DNA of 64,000 bases from Phyto melanocephala (GCA_941918925.1 OW799233.1:79735797-79799796); one strand, 5' to 3'. Shown: positions 12,297-23,976, numbered from the stretch's first letter. Numbers and translations: made by a program. Notes: generated by a model not told the origin, from the letters alone.

Positions 12297-13062
12297 TATA
12301 TCGAACAATCATACGAACAATTTACATAGTAACCGCTAGAACTGGATAGCATAAAGGACAGTTTATTTTCTTTTAAATCCATTTTGATCATAATTACAAA
12401 GTCAGTCGATAGAGACGGAACGTTATTATTATTTAAAAATTATTATTAAAGTGTTGAATTTAATAAGTGTTTGTGTGCATATATATATATATATATATTC
12501 ATATATCCATCGCAGCAAGTGGAAGACTTGTTCTTGTTTTTTTTTTTTTTTTGGAAATCTGCGTCGGAAACGTTTGAAGCTAGTGAGGCAGATTATAGGA
12601 GGCTTAAAATTTTTCCTCCTGTCACAGTTATCCTACGTAAATAAAGAAAACTAAGTCTATAGGAATAATGGTGTGAAAATGTGTTTTGTTTTTTTTTGGT
12701 GTTTAGCTGGCAAGTTATCACCCGGGATATCTTTCGAGGAAGTAACGTCCGAGAGGTAGTGATGAATGGGTGTAGCCAGGTAGGCTGTATATGATTGTAA
12801 AAAAAACATAAACGAGATTAACAATTAGGATATATAAAATTAAAGTCAAAAGAAAGTCAAAGTTTTAATCATACGTTTTTTCTGAAATTCATATTTTTTT
12901 TTTGCTGTGATGAAATTTTTTTTTAAGTTAAATAATATTCTGAGAAAAAAACGAAGAAAAAGTGAAACAAAATAATTTAAAGTTTAATCTTCGTTTATAT
13001 ATATTTTTTTTGGTAAAAATTTGTTAAAAAAGTTTCAAAGTAGAATAATTTATTAAAGTATT
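12297..13062. other. Gypsy sequence before the recognised 3' LTR match
   Basis: No coding frame is supported. Purine runs at about 12935-12970 could include the polypurine tract. The LTR may start anywhere in this stretch, because the 5' LTR start lies outside the window and cannot be compared. Confidence 0.4.
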
Positions 13063-14298
13063 ATTTTTAATATTTAAAATCTTTATATTTATATATTTAT
13101 TTGATTTTTTTTATTAACTTAAATATATTATAGTAATTATTTAATATTTCTTTTTTTTTATATCGTGCTATTGTGTGATCATTGTAAGAATTTTGTGAGT
13201 GTTTAATTGTGTGTGTGCTTTTAGTTAAGTACATTTCTCCCTCATTTGTCGGGTAAACCCTAAAAAAAGAAAAAAGTATAGTTAAAAGTGATAATTTTAT
13301 ATAAATATCTATTAGATATTCGATAATTTTTTTTGAATTTTTTTCTGAAAGTTTCGTTTTGTTGTGTTTCGCGAGAGTCGTCTCAGAGAGCTCTTTTAGG
13401 CGGATTAATAGTTTTATTGTTTTTTATTTTTTAATGTAAATTTTGCTATGTGCAATAGATATTTATAAAAAAGTTTTTTTTTTGATAATATATGTATTTT
13501 ATTTGTTTTTTTTTTTTGATTTATTAATGTCATATATTGTTAATTTTTGAATTAATTATATATTTAAAAATAATGTTATATAAGTGAAATAAATTGTTGT
13601 TTATGAGTATAAAAAGAATATGAATACTGTTGAGTAATTTGTTCATAAGGGATTGTTGAATATTTAGATAGCGCGACGAAAGGCGGGGTTAAAGGTGTGA
13701 CGACCAAAGTCACCTGTTCGTTTTGGGTCAACAACCTTAGTCAGAATGAATATAAAACAAAGCTTTAATTTTTCTAACCTTGCCTGAACTTTTCACTTAT
13801 GTATATGTTTTACTTCTCTTTTGTATGTTTAATAATGAATTATTAATTAAACAATTAAATTAATTTTATGAATTATTTTAATTATAAAATAATTACCATG
13901 TAAGAATGAAAGACTGAATTAATTAAATAAGTTAATTAAATAGTTATATTAATTTTATGTAGATAATATTCTTATGAATTGTTGATGCACTGCTTGTATT
14001 TTATTGTAATTATATACATAATAATAGGAATTGAATTTACTTTACTTTAAACATAATTAAGAATTTATGTAATTTGAAATTCAAATGTAACAGTCGTACA
14101 CTAAATATCCTACACTACATTTATGTCCAACCCTACAAAACAACCATGCATGGTGGAAATATAATAGTCACCGCATTGTGTGTGGTGAAACTAATAACAC
14201 TCAAGTACGTGTGGTTGTGATAAACACTACGGGCGTTTTGTGTGTTTGTGTATCAATGTGTGTGGGATACAAATAGTATAAAAAGGGCGACTGATTAA

Positions 14299-15798
14299 CA
14301 GCGTTGTCAACTTTAAAATTTCAAAAAGCACCATAACCCAGGAAAAAACGCGTCATTCTCAAAAAAAAGCACTAAATTTATAATTTGTAAATTATTTTTT
14401 TATTTATTTAATAAAATTATACATTTTTATAAATTTCTTTAAAACTAAGACATTTTTAAATGTATATCAGAATAAATAACAAAAAAATTTACAAAAATCA
14501 AACAACGAATATCTTTTAGTCAGTCAGTAGAGATTTAAATAGATACATATATTTATATGAAAATAAAAATAAACAAAAACATTGGAAATTATCAATTCAC
14601 AATATATCTCAGGAGTGATGCATTGTAAGGAATTTATTTCAACATTGAGAAAAAATTACGACAGGATTAATTTTTCCATACCTGATGCATTTATACGACG
14701 TTTTATAAACATATGTGAATTTGTTGTACAAAATATTAAAGAAATTATTCACCAAATAAGTAAAACTATTATTTAATATTTAAATATTTTTATATTACAT
14801 ATTAGAGTAATTAAATAGAAATATTTCTAACTAAAAATTATGAAAAATTTTAATATACTTGCAGTTTAATAATTCGATTCGGATTTAAGCTTTTCTCTGT
14901 GTAAATAATATCAAATATCAATGATAAAGTCAATTATTTCTTCATTATTATCACTATCATCTGGCCACAACACAGTCTTAATTTCAAATTGTAATGCTTT
15001 ATAAATATTATTGCTATTAATCAGAATATTTACTTTATCAGCTATTTGGTAGGTTTCGCAACAGAAATTTTCCCGTTTAAACCCATTTTTAATGTGAAGT
15101 AAGGCATTAAATGAATTTAAAGACATTCGGTTGCGTATTTTAGATTTAAACACATTCATGGGAGCGATAAAAGTTTAACGGCAATATTAGCTAATGCTTC
15201 AAAGGGATTAAAGTTAACTGCATGTTTGTACGATTTAACTTCAATCCAAAAATCGACTGGATTCGATATTTTGCCATTGGTAATGGTAAAATATCTTCTT
15301 TTGTACGTTATAAAACATTTCTAACATTAATTATGTTAATTTTACTCAAAAATTCAAAGTTTTCTGGTAAAATTTTTAAACGTTTAAAGTTGTGGGACGC
15401 TAAAAGTCATTTATAAGATGATAGAAAGAGAAATTTCTTTTATTCACAATTACCTCATATGCATATATGTATAAAGTTAGACATTTTGAAACAAAAACTT
15501 TCTGGGCAATCAATACCATCTTATAAATAATTAAATTTTTAGTGTAATATTATTTTTTTGCCGAGTTGCATGTAACTGTACTATAATTTACATTTTGGTA
15601 GTATGTATATAAATTTACACTTACAAAAAATTTTTTTCAATTAATATATTTTAATTTTAGTGTTTGGTGTCACCGAAATAAAAAGAAAAGCACTAAAAAC
15701 AAAAAAAAAATCACCAAGCACTGACTCACAATTTTTCCGCTTTCGAATTGTTAAAAATCACCAAAAACGGTGATAAAATCACCGAGTTGACAACGCTG
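14299..15798 (-). mobile_element. hAT element, 1500 bp, inside the solo LTR
   Basis: The ends are CAGCGTTGTCAACTTT and the complement AGTTGACAACGCTG. The 8-bp TSD CTGATTAA is exact (14291-14298 and 15799-15806). TIR sequence and TSD length are typical of hAT. It landed about 10 bp downstream of the LTR's TATA box, so it would disrupt transcription of that LTR. A transposase remnant is on the minus strand. Confidence 0.93.
14911..15159 (-). pseudogene. hAT transposase C-terminal remnant
   Basis: About 82 codons on the minus strand include S-K-I-R-N-R-M-S and later G-F-K-R-E-N-F-C-C-E-T-Y, the pattern of the C-terminal dimerisation region of hAT transposases. An acidic tail follows. The rest of the transposase is missing or degraded: 14582-14776 on the plus strand is open but does not resemble it. 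Identification is by motif pattern only. Confidence 0.6.
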
Positions 15799-15850
15799 CT
15801 GATTAATAAATTAGTTAGTTGGCTGGCAGCTCGCGCTACGGTAAAAACAA

Positions 15851-16155
15851 ATATTAGAGGCTGGGACACCTCTCTAATATAAGTAATTACAGTAGTAATA
15901 AGTAGCTAGATAAATACCAGAGGCTGGGACATCTCTCTGGTAACTTATCTCCTACTGAGTGCTAATATTGGAGGCTGGGACACCTCTCCAATATAAGCGC
16001 GAAGAACGACCAAGATATTCTATTGGAGGCTGGGACACCTCTCTAATAGAAAACCTTGAGAGCGAGTGGGAATTATTATTGGAGGCTGGGACACCTCACC
16101 AAGATAAATCTCGAGGGTAGTCGGATGTGTGATTGGAGGCTGGGACACCTCTCCA
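15851..16155 (+). repeat. Six tandem hairpin modules in the solo LTR
   Basis: The core GAGGCTGGGACACCTCTC occurs six times with small changes, at about 15851, 15916, 15964, 16021, 16077 and 16131. In most copies it lies inside an inverted repeat (for example ATTAGAGG ... CTCTCTAAT). Flank changes tend to be paired, which preserves the stem. The array lies between the TATA box and the AATAAA of the LTR, so it would be in the element's RNA. Confidence 0.85.
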
Positions 16156-16682
16156 TGAACTAATCTTTACCTGTTCGCTCAACAGTGTCGTAAAACACGA
16201 GAGTAAAAGCTCGTGCTAACAAAAAGTAGTATTGAAAAATTAGAATTTTATCGTTTGAATACACGTAAATTTAGATTTTGTTAATAAAGTATACGGTTTA
16301 TAACGTTTAACGAAAACCCACACGTGTTTTTCTCTTATTCTGTAACAACCCTGGCCTTCGCTGCGTCTATCCAGGCAACCAGCGAAATTGCGTCGTTACA
16401 AAGGGGTCCGTATTAATATGGAACGGATGTTTTACGGCCATGGTAGGGATAAGGGCGACTGGAGTCCAACAACTTGCTCCCTATGAAAAGGAAAAAGATA
16501 AATTGGTTTTTTTTGTGGTATAGTGTTAGTGAATTTTTTTGTGTGTTTTTGTTGTAATCTTGTTTAAATCATGTTCGAACCTCGGTCGCAGCAAGGGTTG
16601 AGAACACCCCCCAGAGAAGAAGCCGCAGCAGCTAGGTGGGTAACTGACCGGTTTAGAGGATGGTATCCTGCGGTTCGTAACA

Positions 16683-17276
16683 AGGTGGGCGTGTAACATT
16701 TTTTTCCGTAAGTACAAAGCCTTTGACAAAAAAGCAATTATATTAAAATTTCAGAATCATATATACATCTAACTTTGCCAGTTTTATAACGTTTTAAATA
16801 TTGAATATACCGAAAAATACACTGCACGGAATAAATTTTCGTACGTTTTGATCTATAACTTCTTTCCTAATTCATAGATTTTGGTAATTTTTGAGAAAAA
16901 TATTTTTTTTACTCAGGAAATATACATTCGAATTTTCATGGCACTAAATGCATTTGGGCACAATTCCATTTTATTCGATATTTGAAGGACACGTTTTTTT
17001 GACCTACTCTTGAATTACGAGCTATAACTTTCTTCATAATATTCCGATTTAGCCCATTTTCAATACCAAACAAACCTTTTGTATAAGAAATATTCTGGCA
17101 AAATTTCACACACCTAGCTTTTTCGGTCCGACCTCTACCTAGATCATAAAATAAAACCCCTATTCAGAATATATATACTTAATGGGGTCTAAAATTGATA
17201 TTTCGATGTGTTACAAACGGAATGACAAAATGAATATACCCCCACAGTTTTTTTGTTGGCGGGTATAATAAAATAT
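16683..17276 (+). repeat. Interspersed repeat family B, copy 1
   Basis: Noncoding repeat with landmarks GGGCGTG near the start, TATATATACTTAATGGGGTC near 17166, then a TTTCGATGTGTTACAAACGG block and a final AATGAATATACCCCCAC. Related copies are at 18328-18925, 60120-60848 and, reversed, about 34900-35240 and 21884-21965. The class is not known. Confidence 0.7.
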
Positions 17277-17290
17277 TTTTTTGGAATATA

Positions 17291-17885
17291 AAGGATGGTT
17301 TAATTTTAAGGGCCGATGTTCAATGTGAACTACACCAAGACCTCAATTTTTTTTTCTGCATTTCATTTGACATTTCTCAATTTCATCTAACTCCATTTTA
17401 ACAATGGAAACATACACAATCGAGCAACGCGTTAAAGCTATTCAGGCTTATTATAAAAATCAGCGTTCAAATCAAAATGCATTTCGTGCACTTCATGATT
17501 CTTTTTGTCAACATAATCGTCCAAAGTCGTCAATAATCGGGAGAATTGTAAAAAATTATTTAATTTCAGCAAAACAGGTCTGTATGAAATGTGAAAACAT
17601 CTGTGAATGCCATCTAAGTTCGTTGAATGGAAAACATTGCTGTTTTTCGCGGTATGTGGCAAAAAAGCAGTCAACCTCGACTCATCATCGTACCCAACAA
17701 TTGAAGATCAACATCGCCATTGGACCATCGGATGGAAGTGTGCCGCCGAAGTCGCGGCGGCCATTTGGCCGATATTTTATTTCATACATAATTGAATTAT
17801 ACAAATATTATAATAAAAAGAAATGATAATAATTTGCTAAATTTTATTCAAAATCAACATCGGCCCTTCAAATTTTACCACCCTT
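17291..17885 (+). mobile_element. DD41D mariner deletion derivative (family M-b)
   Basis: 595 bp flanked by TA (17289-17290 and 17886-17887). The ends start AAGGATGGTTTAATTTTAAGG and the complement of AAGGGTGGTAAAATTTGAAG, sharing the inner motif GGGCCGATGTT. It contains the N-terminal and extreme C-terminal parts of a transposase fused by an internal deletion. A second copy, carrying a BEL/Pao element, spans 53071-60115, and a fragment flanks the Harbinger element at 23797-28700. Confidence 0.85.
17404..17791 (+). pseudogene. DD41D transposase fusion relic
   Basis: The ATG at 17404 opens a helix-turn-helix region: M-E-T-Y-T-I-E-Q-R, then P-K-S-S-I-I-G-R-I-V-K-N. Reading later shifts frame. 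The tail, in another frame, spells G-G-H-L-A-D-I-L-F-H-T before TAA at 17789-17791, which is the C-terminus of this transposase group (the mariner at 37612-38337 ends G-G-H-L-S-D-I-I-F-H-N). The whole catalytic domain is deleted. Confidence 0.75.
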
Positions 17886-17887
17886 TA

Positions 17888-18327
17888 CAATAGAAAAAAA
17901 AGGGTAATAAAAATATAATTTGGTTAAAAATGTATTTTAAATATTCAAATACATATATTAAATCTACTGATGCATATTTTTTTATATTTTTAAATCTTTA
18001 GCCTTTTAAAACTGTGGGAACACATATGTATGTTTAGAGTTGGGCACAAATTGTTATTCTAGATAATTTTTGTCAACAACCTCAATCATTTTCGTTTTAA
18101 CAAACCCCTATGAAATTAACTTGTGGTTTGTGCAAAAAATGAAAGAGATTGTTAGCAAATTTGTTAGTAGTCATCTAGTGTTCTACGTAATATTTAGCAA
18201 TGGCATCATCCTCATTGTTGGCAAAAATTTTGTGGCGCCATCTAGGTTTTAATTAATGGTGTCGTCTGCAATGAATTATTGCTAATGAATGTGACTAATA
18301 AATTTTTATATAAATTTAAAGAAAAAA
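17888..18327. other. No recognisable feature
   Basis: AT-rich sequence between a mariner derivative and a family B repeat. No frame or repeat is supported. Confidence 0.4.
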
Positions 18328-18925
18328 ATGGGCGTGGCACATTTATTTTCCGTTATAACAAAGACTTTGACCAAAAACCAATGTTTGGAAAATTTCAGAA
18401 TCGTACATATAGTTTTGTCAGTTTTATTACGTCTTAAATTTTAAATATACACTGTGCGGTATAAATTTTCGTACATTTTGATCTATAACTCTTTTCCTAA
18501 TGCACAGATTCAAGCGATTTCCCGGGGAAAATATTGTTTTTAATCGAGAAATATATATTCAAAGTTTCATGACTGTACGTTAACGTTTGGACACAATTGC
18601 ATTTTATTTGATGTTCGAAGGACACGGTTTTTTCGACCTACTCTTGCATTACGAGCTATAACTCACTTCCTAATATTCCGATTTAGCCCATTTTCAATAC
18701 CAAACAAACCTTGTGTATAGGAAAGATTCTGGCCAAATTTGAGCCCCCTAGCTTTTCGGTGCGAACTCTATCAGTGCTTTTAACAGACGGACGGACATAG
18801 CTAGATCGTGATCAAATCAAACCCCGATTCAGAATATATATACTTTATGGGGTCTAAAATGGATATTTCGATGTGTTACAAACGGAATGACAAAATGAAT
18901 ATACCCCCACCATTTTTTTGGTAAA
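18328..18925 (+). repeat. Interspersed repeat family B, copy 2
   Basis: Same order of landmarks as copy 1: GGGCGTGGCAC at the start, an ACGGACGGACATAGCTAGATCG stretch near 18790, TATATATACTTTATGGGGTC near 18835, and AATATACCCCCACCATTTTT at the end. No coding frame. Confidence 0.75.
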
Positions 18926-19200
18926 AACAAACTACTTGTTTCCAAATAAATGATTGAGGTAATTGAAATAAAATACTGAATTGGTGTTACCAAAAGAATA
19001 ATTAATTAATATTATTAATTCTCCGATTGACAGGAATTTATTATTTTTTTTATTTAATAATATTGACATAATATTGTCAAATTACCGCGACTGCACCATT
19101 TAATAAAACTCGCAAAATATAAGGTTATTAATTATATTTATTTAAAGTATAAAAAGAAGTATGGTTAAATTAAAAAGCAAACGTTTAACATCAATTCCAA

Positions 19201-19822
19201 GGTACATTTATAGCAGGTAACCGCGAGATTACAACAATTGAACAATAAAACAAACAACAGGCCTTTTTATTGTTGTAATGTGATAAGAACTGTCAAACAG
19301 CAAAGGGATTGATAAAAGACAAATGAAAAACAAACAAGAAAAAACGCCATTAAACGAAAATAGATTCATTTTGTTTATCATTTAATAAACTTACTTTTAA
19401 AGTTTGTAAGAAAAATTTGTGATGTGTGTTAATTTTGTAACAAAATTTGTTTTGTATTTGATATTTATATGAACATCAAACAAAAAAAAAACACCTTGTG
19501 GAACAGAGAAAAAAGTTCCATTTCCATTTTTTTGTTTTTTTTTTGCATACACTACACTTTCTCATTTTTTTTCTTTAAATTAGTCTTTTTTTCTAATTAT
19601 ATATTTAAGTCTATCCAAAATTGTTATTTATTATAAATCACTTTGATTTTCTTTTGAAATTTATCACTTTTTAATTTGATTAAAAAAACTTGTTTACTTT
19701 TAAGCTAGAAATTTAACACGTGTTGAATAAAACATAAACAACATTTGACAGTTCGTATCACAAATTAAGCAAATAAAAAAATAATCAGCTGGCTTTCCGA
19801 GACTACCTGCTATAATTGTACC
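19201..19822. mobile_element. MITE with GGTACA ends (long relative)
   Basis: The left end GGTACATTTATAGCAGGTA and the right end, read in complement as GGTACAATTATAGCAGGTA, form a good inverted repeat. Ends resemble those of the MITEs at 22272-23143 and 37291-37533, although the interior is longer and different. No coding frame. The TSD is not convincing (AA versus AT). Confidence 0.65.
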
Positions 19823-21180
19823 ATGATCAATTCAATACAAAAAAATATTACTAGTCAAAGAAAAAAAGGGTTGCCAACTTGGCATATTAAAAGTACACTG
19901 GAAGAAAATAACGTTAGATAACAATATACCTATAAAATAAATATCTACATATAAGTATATAAATACACATACATTTTAATACAAAAATAAAACTAGAAAT
20001 TTCAAATATTATTAAGATAAATACTTGATTTTTTCTTAGTCTCTAAGATTGTACTCGTCTTGTCCAACACGGGCATTACGCGGCGGTGAAAACGCTGCAA
20101 AGAAGTAAGCATCGATACGTTTATTCGGCTATATGTGGCTCGAACATACTATAGCGATATATATTAACTACAACTGAATGCATGTCCATATGTATCCCCA
20201 GTACAGCATCATCTATGACGTTAGTATTACTTGCAAATTTGCGTATTTGAAAGTTCATTTTGCGTACTAAAATGCACAATAATATTTTGAAATGTAAAAT
20301 CGAGTCCTTACCTTATTAAACAGTCTCTTGCAGATTTCATTTTGTGTAACAAAATGTAATTTAAAAATTTTCATATTTCTTTATTTTTAAAAAAATTTTC
20401 CTCAATAAAAAAAAAATATTTTGATTTTGACTTATGTAAATTTTTCACTATTGACAGAAAAATTAATTTTTTTTGAGAGATAATATTTGTTTTAATTGTT
20501 TGTAACAAATAATTATTACATGTAACAATTTTCGTTTGTAAACACCAAATATAGTTTAACTCTAAGCATTTGTTTAATGCAAACGAATTGTACTAATACA
20601 AGTAACCAATAATTATTTGCAATAACTAAAATTTCATTTTTATTTAAAATAAAACCTTGGAATATATTCCAATTACGTTAATAATTAATTTGTTTATCAA
20701 GTAATTCATTTCATATTTTACAAAAAATAAAATAGCGTTCATAATTAATTCGTTTATCAATTAATTAATTTAAGGTATACAGATGTACAAAGGAAAGTAG
20801 ATTATAAAACAATAATTATAAGGCACATAAATATCGGTATTTATGGAATACTATGTATATATATTTTCAGATGAATTTAATATAGTTTTCCCTTTGAATG
20901 ACTTATCTAGTAAGAAAACAGATTTCTAAATAAATTATTTATTGTTTTTTTTTTGCATTTGTAATAAAATGTTTAAATTGAAAAATTTGATGATTTTTTT
21001 TCTTCAATATATGATGATTTTCTCTCCAAAATTCTGGCAATGCTGTTGTGCACAACAAAAACAATCCCACACATACATATACACGTCACTGTTGGCAAAA
21101 GTGGCACAATCGTGCCTTTTTTTTGGCACTTTTAGTTGTTTAATGGCACCATGGCACGCTCAATAAAATGTTGGCACTTT
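19823..21180. other. No recognisable feature
   Basis: AT-rich sequence. Repeats of GGCACTTTT near 21100-21180 and again near 22190-22240 suggest a degraded element around the mariner fragment, but no ends can be fixed. Confidence 0.4.
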
Positions 21181-21184
21181 TTCA

Positions 21185-21687
21185 AAGAAATGCTATAAAA
21201 AAAAGAGTAGCTTCGGCTGTGTGGCACGTAGTGCCGTCCTGTTGAAACCAAATGTTGCCAATATCCTCCTCTTAAATTTTTGTGAACAAAAATTCGTTCA
21301 ACATTGCCCAATAACGATCGCCATTGACTACGGCCACTCTTTGATCATTTTCGAAGAAAAATGGCCCAATTATGCCTCTGCACCGAAATCAGCACCAAAC
21401 AGTGACTCGTTTTGGGTGTATCGGCTTTTCAATGTATGCGTGCGGGTTTTCTCTGCCCCAAATGCGACAATTTTGCTTGTTCAAAATGAGCTTCATCTGA
21501 AAGATGATTTTTTTTGGAAAAATCGGCCAAAGTAATGTAATATTCCCTAGCGTTGTTCAAGCGTATACACAACCATATTTGTTCAACGAATTAAAACTAA
21601 TAATCTGTCAAATCAGACATGAGCTAAGTGTTACCATTCACGTAAAAAGCACTAGTTGAAAAAAAAAACGTTAGATGGTGGACCCTA
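21185..21687 (-). mobile_element. DD41D mariner derivative (family M-c), truncated
   Basis: Reading leftward from 21687, the end TAGGGTCCACCATCTAACG leads into the short start M-V-V-Y-T-L-E-Q-R-like region and then directly into catalytic-domain sequence (Y-V/I-N-K-Q-N-C type, then Q-Q-D-G near 21240). The same internal junction is seen in the copies at 33715-34239 and about 61718-62155. The other terminal repeat is missing. The transposase frame is broken. Confidence 0.75.
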
Positions 21688-21883
21688 AAAAAATACATGC
21701 TTTTTCCTCCGGTTGTAAATACTACTAAAATCTGCAACAATGACACAAAATCCCCTTTCTGGAAGTATTAGTTCAAAATTAATGACATCCTACATGTTCA
21801 GGGTGGATTTAATAGATGACTGCATAGGAAGATAATTTTTAACTCTGTTTTTGTTGATTCATCATTTCGTTTGTAGCACACCG

Positions 21884-21965
21884 AAATATCTATTTTAGAC
21901 CCCATAAAGTATATATTTTCTAAGTCAGGGCTTAATTTTATGACGATCTAGCTATGTCCATTTGT
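21884..21965 (-). repeat. Family B repeat fragment, reversed
   Basis: About 80 bp match the 3' part of family B in complement: the CACACCGAAATATC block, then GACCCCATAAAGTATATA and the CTAGCTATGTCC stretch. Confidence 0.6.
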
Positions 21966-22271
21966 TTCTAATTCTCAAAAAATTACATATTAAATACATA
22001 TGTACATATATATACATATGTATGTATTGAATAAATAATAATATTTATATAAAATGTATCTGTATAAATTTTTTAAATATTAAAGTCTTAAATTTTTTTT
22101 TATGTATATAATCAATTCGTCTTAATAAAATGTATTAATAAAAAAACTGAATAAATGGATTTTTTAAGTAGACATGTGTATATGTTTGTTATGGCACTTT
22201 TTAATATATTTTGGCACTTTCTAACTAAAATTTTGGCACAAGACTGAAATTCTCAAATACCATCACTGATG

Positions 22272-23143
22272 CATGGTACAATCATCATGTAGCTGCACTA
22301 CAACAGTCGTGATTCAGCTCTGGTCGGGTCAAGAGCTCGCGCGTTTTTGCCATTATCGTTTAATGGTAATCAGGTTGCCCCTTTTTATCTGACTTCCGAG
22401 AGTTTTGCGTCTCACTCTGGCGTGGTTAACTGTGCTTTGGATACAGTTTCCAGACTATTCTACAGTTAACCGCGTGTTTTCGTTTTAATTGGAGGAGTAC
22501 CAAAAAAACTCATTTTACTTGTGACTGGAGGAGTACCATATAAACTCAATTTACATGAGACTGGAGGAGTTCCATAAAACTCAGCAGTAATTATTGTTCA
22601 GACGTCTCCGACTTCCTATACAAAGGTATAGGTCGACCTGCGGTACCTGAAACAAAGTTTTGTAACTGGAGGAGAACCATTGAATTCAATTTTTAATTAT
22701 TGTTCGAGTGTCTCCGACTTCCTATACAGAGGTATAGGTCGACTTGCGGTGCCTGAATCAACGTTTGTAACTGGAGGAGAACCATTAAACTCAATTTTAT
22801 TTATTGTTTCAATGTCTCCGACTTCCTATACAGAGGTATAGGTCGTTCCACGGAGAAGGAACTTAGTGAATACCCTGGCTTTTTGGTTATGCACCTCTGC
22901 CATTAAAATTGAAAAACAAAAAAAAATGTAGCTGCACTAAAACAGCTGATTTTTTTTCTCTACCTTAAGGTTTAACTAAAATGTCAAATTTTGTTTATGT
23001 ATGTGTATATATTGTGTATGTATATATTCTACCGCCAAAAAACACACACATTTGCTTTTTGACATTTCAGTCGTCGTTTTCCAACAAAATGCATGTAGAA
23101 TTTTGTTGTTGCAGATCTGAGGCTACCTGATGATTGTACCATG
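22272..23143. mobile_element. MITE (GGTACAAT ends) carrying a retroposon
   Basis: Outer ends are GGTACAATCATCATGTAGC and the complement GGTACAATCATCAGGTAGCC. The interior after the inserted retroposon (22940-23143) is nearly identical to 37291-37533, which is the same MITE without the insertion. A 2-bp AT flank is possible. Superfamily unknown. Confidence 0.8.
22301..22925 (+). mobile_element. SINE-like poly(A) retroposon with hairpin modules, copy 1
   Basis: It is flanked by the 14-bp direct repeat ATGTAGCTGCACTA (22287-22300 and 22926-22939) and ends in an A-rich tail, the signature of target-primed reverse transcription. The 5' part starts near CAGTCGTGATTCAGCTCTGG and has a GGTTAACTGT ... 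ACAGTTAACC stem. The body holds about five GGAGGAG(T/A)(A/T)CCAT modules and three copies of CGACTTCCTATACAGAGG with its complement GTATAGGTCG. A second copy, in reverse, is at 36396-36976 with the same 5' start and 3' end. No coding frame. I do not recognise the family. Confidence 0.82.
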
Positions 23144-23519
23144 ACACCACGTATGGCAAACAACCTACGTTGGTGTAAATGTGTGTGCCCACACCGAGGT
23201 ATAAAAGCACGGACATTTTGCATTTTTAGTTAAATTTCAATATAAATAAGTTTTAATTCTTAGAGCTGCATTTGAAAAATGTAACAATTGAAGGGTTAAA
23301 CAACCTTTTCTGTGGAGGGGTATGGTCCGCCAAATATAAGAGAATCCATTTTTTGATCTCTTTTGATCTCAGTAAAGTCCTTGAAAATATATTAGTATGT
23401 AAGGAAAACAATAGAAATGTATTAGCTTTTTACATTGAGAAACTAAATTTTATATAATGAATTTAATAAGAAATAATAAAATATCAAGTTACCAAGTAGT
23501 CAGCCGACAGCTTGCAGGT
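23144..23519. other. No recognisable feature
   Basis: AT-rich sequence. A short open frame at 23272-23457 has no recognisable content. Confidence 0.35.
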
Positions 23520-23532
23520 AAGACATAGTTTG

Positions 23533-23625
23533 GTGAGGAGTTGTAAACTCCCCAAAATAAATCTTACATTCAAGCTTTAGTAATTGGTAAGAGATGGTGC
23601 AGCGAGGAGTTGTGAACTCCCTGTA
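23533..23625 (+). repeat. Two short hairpin modules (GGAGTT...AACTCC)
   Basis: GAGGAGTTGTAAACTCC (about 23537) and GAGGAGTTGTGAACTCC (about 23605) each fold into a stem. They resemble in style the hairpin modules of the solo LTR and of the SINE-like retroposon, so this may be a fragment of another retroelement leader. Confidence 0.55.
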
Positions 23626-23976
23626 CTATCTGCATTCCAAGAGCTCAACGTACTAGAAGGGTAACGATTGATGAGTCGAGGTTGATTGCTCTTTTGCCAC
23701 ACTCGCAAAAAAAATGCAATGTTTTCCGTTCAATGAACTAAGAAGGCATTCACAGATATTTTCACATTTCATACAGACCTGTTTTGCTGAAATTTATGTC
23801 CCGATTATCGTTTATGACTTACAACACCTATCGGAAGTGTTGTAAATTTTGTTGTCTATGTAAATTTATTGCGATTATCGTTTACAACATTTGTTTTTAT
23901 GTGTTGTCAGTACTGTCAAAAACTTACAACTGCTCATTAGCTGTCGTCCTTTTGTCGTTACAAGTTGAAAATTAAA

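Larger units (their letters stand above)
13696..16400 (+). mobile_element. Solo LTR of a second retrotransposon, itself interrupted
   Basis: The insertion begins TGTGACGACC, ends CGTCGTTACA, and is flanked by AAGG (13692-13695 and 16401-16404). Removing the hAT element inside leaves about 1.2 kb. It has LTR features: TATAAAAAGGG at 14278-14288, AATAAA at 16283-16288, TG...CA ends and a 4-bp TSD typical of Ty3/gypsy. No internal coding is present, so it arose by LTR-LTR recombination. The family is not identified. Confidence 0.85.
13063..16681 (+). mobile_element. 3' LTR of the gypsy element, split by an insertion
   Basis: 13063-13695 and 16405-16681 together match 1-1004. The first part lacks 90 bp present in the left copy, cleanly between two copies of ATGAATACTG. 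The middle is a 2705-bp insertion with its own 4-bp TSD. After 16681 the sequence leaves the LTR and enters another repeat. Confidence 0.85.

Noticed and set aside
7925..13062. An env gene after pol in the gypsy element
   Set aside because: After removing the mariner, piggyBac MITE and Tc1 element, no frame with signal peptide, cleavage site or membrane segment remains.
15851..16155. Array of regularly spaced repeats resembling a CRISPR array
   Set aside because: The repeats are hairpins within a fly LTR, spacers are similar to each other in places, and there are no cas genes; this is eukaryotic DNA.
21085..22270. A hAT element with CACTGTTGGCA / CAGTGATGGTA ends around the mariner fragment
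   Set aside because: End match is weak and no 8-bp TSD is found; only scattered GGCACTTTT motifs support it.
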